Source: Tenacibaculum sp. 1_MG-2023 (GTDB taxonomy: Bacteria > Bacteroidota > Bacteroidia > Flavobacteriales > Flavobacteriaceae). Taken from it: 64,000 nucleotides of DNA. The notes under the pieces are model-generated. The model was not told where the DNA came from, searched no databases, and saw nothing but the letters and a program-made list of their open reading frames with translations. The DNA lies in contig NZ_JAUORH010000007.1 of NCBI RefSeq assembly GCF_030547425.1, positions 62,001-126,000 of the forward strand. Reading direction: 5' to 3'. This document shows positions 59,301-64,000 of the stretch, piece after piece. Position numbers and translations under genes: made by a program. Numbering within the stretch: the stretch's first letter is position 1; the number at the start of each line of letters is the position of its first letter.

Positions 59301-60041
59301 TTAAATTACTTTCGCTTCGTTATGTAATAAATCAATTAAATCATCAACATTATCAACCAATTTAACCGCTCCTTTTGGTGCTGGTTTTTCAAAATTTTGA
59401 GTAGCTGTTGCTGCTGTTGCTCCTGTAGGCTCAACTACATTTAGTGGCTTTTTACGTGCCATCATAATACCTCTCATATTAGGAATACGTAAATCTTTTT
59501 CTTCTACAATTCCTTTTTGGCCTGCAACTACCATTGGCAGCGTTGAAGACACTTTTTCTTCACCTCCATCAATCTCTCTATCTAAAGTAGCATTCGTTCC
59601 GTCTATTTCAACACCAACACATCCATTAACAAAGTTAAAATCTAACAAAGAAGCTAACATTCCAGGAACCATTTGTCCATTATAATCAGCAGACTCTTTT
59701 CCTGCTAACACTAAATCATATCCTCCGTTTTTTACAACCTCGGCTAATTCTTTAGCCACCATAAATCCGTCAGTTGGCTCAGCATTTACGCGAATTGCAT
59801 CATCTGCACCAATTGCTAAAGCTTTACGTAAAGTAGGCTCTGTAGAAACTCCTCCAACATTCACTACAGTTACACTTGCTCCTTGCTTTTCTTTAAACCA
59901 CATTGCACGAGTTAAACTAAACTCATCGTATGGGTTTATAACATATTGAACCCCGTTAGTATCAAACTTTGTATCGTCATCAGTAAAGTTGATTTTTGAA
60001 GTAGTATCAGGTACGTGACTGATACAAACTAATATTTTCAT
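59301..60041 (-). CDS. etfB: Electron transfer flavoprotein beta subunit
   Basis: A 246-residue ETF beta with the N-terminal KILVCISHVPDTT, the YVINPYDEFSLTRAM segment, the AMP-site region VLAGKESADYNGQMVPGMLA and the signature near LRIPNMRGIMMARKKPL. It partners etfA immediately downstream. A -7 box (TAATTTTG, 60153 to 60146 on the minus strand) may drive it with a leader of about 100 nt. Confidence 0.96.
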   Translation of the reverse strand: MKILVCISHVPDTTSKINFTDDDTKFDTNGVQYVINPYDEFSLTRAMWFKEKQGASVTVVNVGGVSTEPTLRKALAIGADDAIRVNAEPTDGFMVAKELAEVVKNGGYDLVLAGKESADYNGQMVPGMLASLLDFNFVNGCVGVEIDGTNATLDREIDGGEEKVSSTLPMVVAGQKGIVEEKDLRIPNMRGIMMARKKPLNVVEPTGATAATATQNFEKPAPKGAVKLVDNVDDLIDLLHNEAKVI

Positions 60042-60215
60042 ATATCGTTGTTTTAAAGAAACTTAATTTTGTGCGACGAAGTTAAGGATTTTTTTTAATT
60101 TACTATGCGTGCATAATAAATTTTTTCCTCAACACTAATCAACCTCAAAATTAAGATATTATTATTACATAATCATTTGTTGGTTTTAAAACTACAATAT
60201 TACCCCTATTTTTAT

Positions 60216-60223
60216 TATTTTTG
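60216..60223 (+). promoter_or_regulatory. -7 box (TATTTTTG) of pdhB
   Basis: A perfect TAnnTTTG 31 bp before the ATG at 60255. It supports the internal start over the longer frame. Confidence 0.5.
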
Positions 60224-60254
60224 CACTCTTGATAAACAACTACTTATAAAACGT

Positions 60255-61235
60255 ATGAAAACAGTACAATTTAGAGAAGCCGTTTGCGAAGCAATGACCG
60301 AGGAAATGCGTAGAGATGAAAGCATTTACTTAATTGGAGAAGAAGTTGCTGAGTATAATGGTGCATATAAAGCCAGCAAAGGCATGCTAGACGAGTTTGG
60401 TGATAAACGCGTTATTGATGCTCCTATTGCCGAATTGGGCTTTGGTGGTATTGCTGTAGGATCAGCAATGAACGGTAACCGCCCTATTGTTGAGTATATG
60501 ACTTTTAATTTCTCATTAGTAGGAATTGACCAAATTATTAACAATGCTGCGAAAATCCGTCAAATGAGTGGTGGACAGTTTAACTGTCCTATTGTTTTCC
60601 GTGGCCCCACAGCTTCTGCAGGTCAATTAGCAGCAACACACTCACAAGCTTTTGAAAGTTGGTATGCTAACTGTCCTGGATTAAAAGTAATTGTTCCTTC
60701 TAATCCTTACGACGCAAAAGGTTTATTAAAAGCAGCTATTCGCGATGATGACCCTGTAATTTTCATGGAATCTGAACAAATGTATGGTGATAAAATGGAA
60801 ATTCCTGAGGGAGAATATATCATTCCTATTGGAGTTGCAGATATTAAAAGAGAAGGTACTGATGTAACAGTAGTATCTTTTGGTAAAATCATCAAAGAAG
60901 CTTACAAAGCTGCAGACGAATTAGCTAAGGAAGGAATTTCAGTTGAAATTATTGATTTACGTACAGTTCGTCCAATGGATCATAAAGCTATTTTAAAATC
61001 TGTTAAAAAAACAAATAGATTAGTTATTTTAGAAGAAGCATGGCCTTTTGGAAATGTTTCATCAGAAATAACTTTTAGAGTACAAGATGAAGCGTTTGAC
61101 TACTTAGATGCTCCTATAAAAAGAATTAATACCGCTGATACTCCTGCACCATATTCTCCTGTATTATTAGAAGAATGGCTACCAAATGCAAATGATGTAA
61201 TATCAGCCGTAAAAGAGGTAATGTACCGCAAATAA
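60255..61235 (+). CDS. pdhB: Pyruvate dehydrogenase E1 component, beta subunit
   Basis: A 326-residue E1-beta: KTVQFREAVCEAMTEEMRRDE, GEEVAEYNGAYKASKGMLDEFG, APIAELGFGGIAVGSAM and the C-terminal EEAWPFGNVSSEI. With E1-alpha (not in the window) it makes the TPP-dependent decarboxylase feeding acetyl-CoA. The frame is open 26 codons upstream, but the family start is MKTVQF at 60255. The terminator at 61265 follows. Confidence 0.95.
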   Translation: MKTVQFREAVCEAMTEEMRRDESIYLIGEEVAEYNGAYKASKGMLDEFGDKRVIDAPIAELGFGGIAVGSAMNGNRPIVEYMTFNFSLVGIDQIINNAAKIRQMSGGQFNCPIVFRGPTASAGQLAATHSQAFESWYANCPGLKVIVPSNPYDAKGLLKAAIRDDDPVIFMESEQMYGDKMEIPEGEYIIPIGVADIKREGTDVTVVSFGKIIKEAYKAADELAKEGISVEIIDLRTVRPMDHKAILKSVKKTNRLVILEEAWPFGNVSSEITFRVQDEAFDYLDAPIKRINTADTPAPYSPVLLEEWLPNANDVISAVKEVMYRK

Positions 61236-61264
61236 TTCAAGAAAAAAGAAATTGAAAATAAATT

Positions 61265-61297
61265 AAAATCCTTTTGACTCACGTCAAAAGGATTTTG
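61265..61297 (+). terminator. Terminator after pdhB
   Basis: A perfect 14-bp stem (aaaatccttttgac / gtcaaaaggatttt) with a 4-nt loop. It ends 14 bp before the next ATG, with no room for a promoter in between. Confidence 0.88.
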
Positions 61298-61310
61298 TAG
61301 TAAAAAAATA

Positions 61311-63839
61311 ATGAAACATCTTTTTAACTTACTATTACTACTGACTACCAGTGTTTTAAGCGCACAACTAACAATACAAGGTAAAGTAGTTGACGAGTTT
61401 GATACTCCAATACCTTTTGTTAATGTCATTCTAAAAAACACCACACACGGAACCACTACTGATGATAATGGTAAGTTTTATTTAAAAACAAATAAATACA
61501 GAGGCATACTTGAAATATCTTTTGTAGGATTTCAAACCCAAACCATAAAAGTCAGCCAAAAAACAAAGTTTTTAAGCGTCGTTTTAAAAGAAGAAAGCAA
61601 TGAGTTAGAAGAAGTTGTTATTGTTACCAAACCTAAAAAACGCTTAAAGAAAAAAGAAAATCCTGCTTATAGAATTTTAAAAGAAATATGGAAGCGTAAA
61701 CGAAAAAACGGACTTGACCTAGTTGACCATTATCAATACAAAAAAAATACTTCCATAGAGATAGGTCTAAACAACTTAGACACTTTGTTTTTGAAAAAAA
61801 TATTCAAGAAAGAATACAAACAAGCCCTTCAAGAAATAAAATATGATAGTGATGGAATAAACTATTATATTCCTGTTTATTTAAATGAACAAGTTGCCAA
61901 TGTTTATGGTGATAATAAAAACAAGAATGTTAGAGAAGATATAGAAGCTGAAAAAGCTGAAGGATTAGGTGCTCAAGGTTTTATTTTTGACCGAATGGCT
62001 AACACTTTTCAAAATATTGATGTTTTTAAAAACAACATAACACTGCTTCAAAAACCCTTCATCAGCCCTTTATCCACTGATGGATTTTCTACATATGACT
62101 ATGTTCTGTACGATAGTGTTGTTAACAACAACAAAAAACTATACAACATATATTTCTTCCCTAGAAGAGATGGAGATTTAGCCTTTCAAGGAAATTTTTG
62201 GGTAGCCGATAAAAACTTCTCTATCAAAAAACTAAAAATGAAAGTTCATAAAAGTATTAACTTGAACTTTGTAAGAGGACTTAGTTTTGAAAAAGAATTT
62301 GAGGTACGAAACGACAGTATTTACATTCCTACTAAAAATGCCTATGAAGGTGACTTTACATTCATTGATAAAAACGAAAGTAACAAAGGGTTAACGATAA
62401 AAAAAGATATTACTTTTAAGAATTACGTCTTAAACAAAGCTCTTCCTAAAAATTTCTACGAACAAACTATTGAAAAGATTAGACCTGATCAATATGAAAA
62501 AGAAGATTCATACTGGGAGAATATTCAAACCAATGAAAGTAAAAAAACACACAAACTAATTGAAAGCGTTAAAGAAAAGAAACAAATAAAAAACCTAACA
62601 GGACTAATAAACACAGTAGCTAGTGGTTATATAAACACAAATATCGGTGTTCAAATTGGGCCTTTATGGACTGCTTTTGCCAACAATCAAGTAGAAGGGT
62701 TTAGAACTAAAATGGGGTTTCGAACTTTTGTAACTAAAGACGATCGTTTTCGTTTAGGTGGTCATGTTGCTTACGGTTTTAAAGATAAACGTGTAAAATA
62801 TGGTGCAGAAGCACGTTACCTTTTATCTTATAAACCTAGAATAGCTGTTGGAGTTGCTTACCAAAAAGACATTGAACAATTGGGAAGTACTCTACTAAAC
62901 ACAACGCAACTTTTAGGAAGAAGCTTTGGAACAACTGCATTATTTTCAAGAGGAGACAATTTCTTTTTATCAGATATTGAAAAAATAGCTACGAACTTCG
63001 ATTATCAAATTCAACAAAACCTACATGTAGGATTTAATTTTTCTCATTCAAAAATAACTTCAGCTTCTGAGAAAGATTTCTCTATGAATTATAGAGATGA
63101 AAACGGAAACGTTCAATCACAAGTAACCGATGTTGCTTCCGATATTTATGTTTCATTCACTCCAGGAAGATTTGTATACGGACTAGGTGTAGAAAGACGT
63201 TTTGGAAAAAACGTATTCCCTACTTTTGTACTAAACTACCGAAGAGGTTATAAAGGGCCCTTTAATGGAACCCATAGTTATGATAAAATCCAATTCAAAT
63301 ATAGTCAACCAATTTTACTAAGTAAGTTTGGAACTTTAGACGCTAGTTTTGAAGCAGGAAAAACATTTGGTACAGTTCCAGTTGCCTTATTAAGTCCAAT
63401 TCCTGCCAACCAAACATTCTCATTAGTTAAAGACACTTTTGCTTTACTTAATTACTACGATTTTGTTGCCGATGAATATTTAGCAGGACATTTTGAGCAC
63501 CATTTTAATGGTTATATTTTGAACAGAATACCGCTATTAAAAAAATTAAAACTAAGAAGCTTAGTTTCTTTTAGAGCTGCTTACGGAAACATTTCACAAC
63601 AAAATAGAGCTATAAACGATGGATTAGTTAATAGTAGTGGAGCACCTAACGTTAACTACAATGCTCCAAACAAACTATATTATGAATACAGTGTTGGATT
63701 AGAAAATATTGGATATGGTAACTTGCGTTTTCTAAGGATTGACGCTATTTGGAGAAGTAATTATACACCACCTACTGGCTCAATTGTTGCTCCAACACCT
63801 AAGTTCGCAATCCGTATAGGTATTAAACCCGGCTTATAA
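61311..63839 (+). CDS. DUF5686 outer-membrane protein with CarboxypepD-reg domain
   Basis: The protein has 842 residues. A signal peptide (MKHLFNLLLLLTTSVLSA) is followed by a carboxypeptidase-regulatory-like domain (LTIQGKVVDEFDTPIPFVNV ... ISFVGFQTQTIKV, about 20-105), then the DUF5686 region (KENPAYRILKEIWKRKRKNG) and a C-terminal beta-barrel-like half ending with KFAIRIGIKPGL. The layout resembles TonB-dependent receptor relatives without a plug. Function unknown; probably in the outer membrane. It begins only 14 bp after the pdhB terminator. Confidence 0.88.
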   Translation: MKHLFNLLLLLTTSVLSAQLTIQGKVVDEFDTPIPFVNVILKNTTHGTTTDDNGKFYLKTNKYRGILEISFVGFQTQTIKVSQKTKFLSVVLKEESNELEEVVIVTKPKKRLKKKENPAYRILKEIWKRKRKNGLDLVDHYQYKKNTSIEIGLNNLDTLFLKKIFKKEYKQALQEIKYDSDGINYYIPVYLNEQVANVYGDNKNKNVREDIEAEKAEGLGAQGFIFDRMANTFQNIDVFKNNITLLQKPFISPLSTDGFSTYDYVLYDSVVNNNKKLYNIYFFPRRDGDLAFQGNFWVADKNFSIKKLKMKVHKSINLNFVRGLSFEKEFEVRNDSIYIPTKNAYEGDFTFIDKNESNKGLTIKKDITFKNYVLNKALPKNFYEQTIEKIRPDQYEKEDSYWENIQTNESKKTHKLIESVKEKKQIKNLTGLINTVASGYINTNIGVQIGPLWTAFANNQVEGFRTKMGFRTFVTKDDRFRLGGHVAYGFKDKRVKYGAEARYLLSYKPRIAVGVAYQKDIEQLGSTLLNTTQLLGRSFGTTALFSRGDNFFLSDIEKIATNFDYQIQQNLHVGFNFSHSKITSASEKDFSMNYRDENGNVQSQVTDVASDIYVSFTPGRFVYGLGVERRFGKNVFPTFVLNYRRGYKGPFNGTHSYDKIQFKYSQPILLSKFGTLDASFEAGKTFGTVPVALLSPIPANQTFSLVKDTFALLNYYDFVADEYLAGHFEHHFNGYILNRIPLLKKLKLRSLVSFRAAYGNISQQNRAINDGLVNSSGAPNVNYNAPNKLYYEYSVGLENIGYGNLRFLRIDAIWRSNYTPPTGSIVAPTPKFAIRIGIKPGL

Positions 63840-63896
63840 TCATACATTTAACCATAAATTACCTTTATTTTTTCTTTAAAAAAACTAATAAATCAC

Positions 63897-63904
63897 TACT
63901 TTTG
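63897..63904 (+). promoter_or_regulatory. -7 box (TACTTTTG) of ppa
   Basis: A perfect TAnnTTTG 38 bp before the ATG at 63943. Confidence 0.5.
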
Positions 63905-63942
63905 CAAACCGATTTTAGAAAACGAAGAAAAGTTTAGAATAT

Positions 63943-64000
63943 ATGACCGCAAAAGAAAGAAAGACAGTTGATGTTTTAATTGAAATACCAAAAGGAAGTA
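63943..64000 (+). CDS. ppa: Inorganic pyrophosphatase, N-terminal fragment
   Basis: Only the first 19 residues are in the window (MTAKERKTVDVLIEIPKGS). The DVLIEIPKGS motif is the usual start of the soluble family I pyrophosphatase, which hydrolyses PPi. The gene continues beyond the right edge. The call rests on a short stretch. Confidence 0.75.
   Translation, partial: MTAKERKTVDVLIEIPKGS

Overview
The window is AT-rich chromosomal DNA from a marine-type member of the Flavobacteriaceae (Bacteroidota); the gene set resembles Tenacibaculum and its relatives, but genus is inference. The lineage call rests on the many TAnnTTTG (-7) promoter boxes, a GldA gliding ABC ATPase, a DUF5686/CarboxypepD-reg outer-membrane protein, a DnaE with a fused N-terminal exonuclease, S16 with an Ala/Glu-rich tail, and a double-glycine peptide leader of Bacteroidota type.

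Layout. 1-1.1 kb: truncated ParB-family gene, then an intact tRNA-Leu(UAG) and a 40-nt fragment of a second tRNA-Leu, probably the edge of an integrated element. 1.2-15.7 kb: housekeeping and metabolism (M20 dipeptidase, DUF4407 membrane protein, Lrp regulator divergent from a Cys/Met PLP enzyme, MarC and NhaC transporters, two GNATs, a putative porin, RNase HII, nucleoid-associated protein, PhnA, lipocalin-like lipoprotein, rimM-rpsP, cold-shock protein). 15.9-20.6 kb: dnaE and a small unknown gene.

20.6-50.4 kb (all minus strand): an apparently complete extracellular contractile injection system (eCIS, the Afp/PVC/MAC/AlgoCIS family). In transcription order: DUF4255 tail terminator, unknown 356-aa protein, sheath, two tube proteins, a 53-aa DUF5908 protein, LysM hub, VgrG-like spike, PAAR tip, gp25, two large baseplate proteins, a 1705-aa protein with PKD-like modules, tape measure, two DUF4157 (eCIS core domain) cargo proteins, a small candidate immunity protein, AAA+ ATPase, and an M15-type peptidase with a peptidoglycan-binding segment. 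The larger cargo ends in what looks like a His/Asn DNA/RNA non-specific nuclease, and the next gene, 5 bp downstream, has the size and acidity of an immunity protein. This cargo cassette, placed between tape measure and ATPase, is the most interesting part of the window.

50.7-53.2 kb: gldA, folA, a 61-aa gene and thyA. 53.3-55.3 kb: a DtxR/MntR-type regulator divergent from a superoxide dismutase operon whose promoter carries an inverted repeat in its spacer. 55.4-55.6 kb: a GG-leader, six-cysteine secreted peptide. 55.7-64 kb: a nucleoside transporter with a fused periplasmic domain, a bifunctional-nuclease family protein, etfA/etfB, pdhB, a DUF5686 protein, and the start of inorganic pyrophosphatase.

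How the parts work together: the eCIS genes supply every class of part needed for a free contractile particle (tube, sheath, cap, baseplate, spike, ruler, ATPase) plus two loaded proteins and a wall-degrading enzyme that could serve in release or penetration. No phage head, terminase, integrase or T6SS membrane-complex gene is present, so neither a prophage nor a classical T6SS explains the locus.
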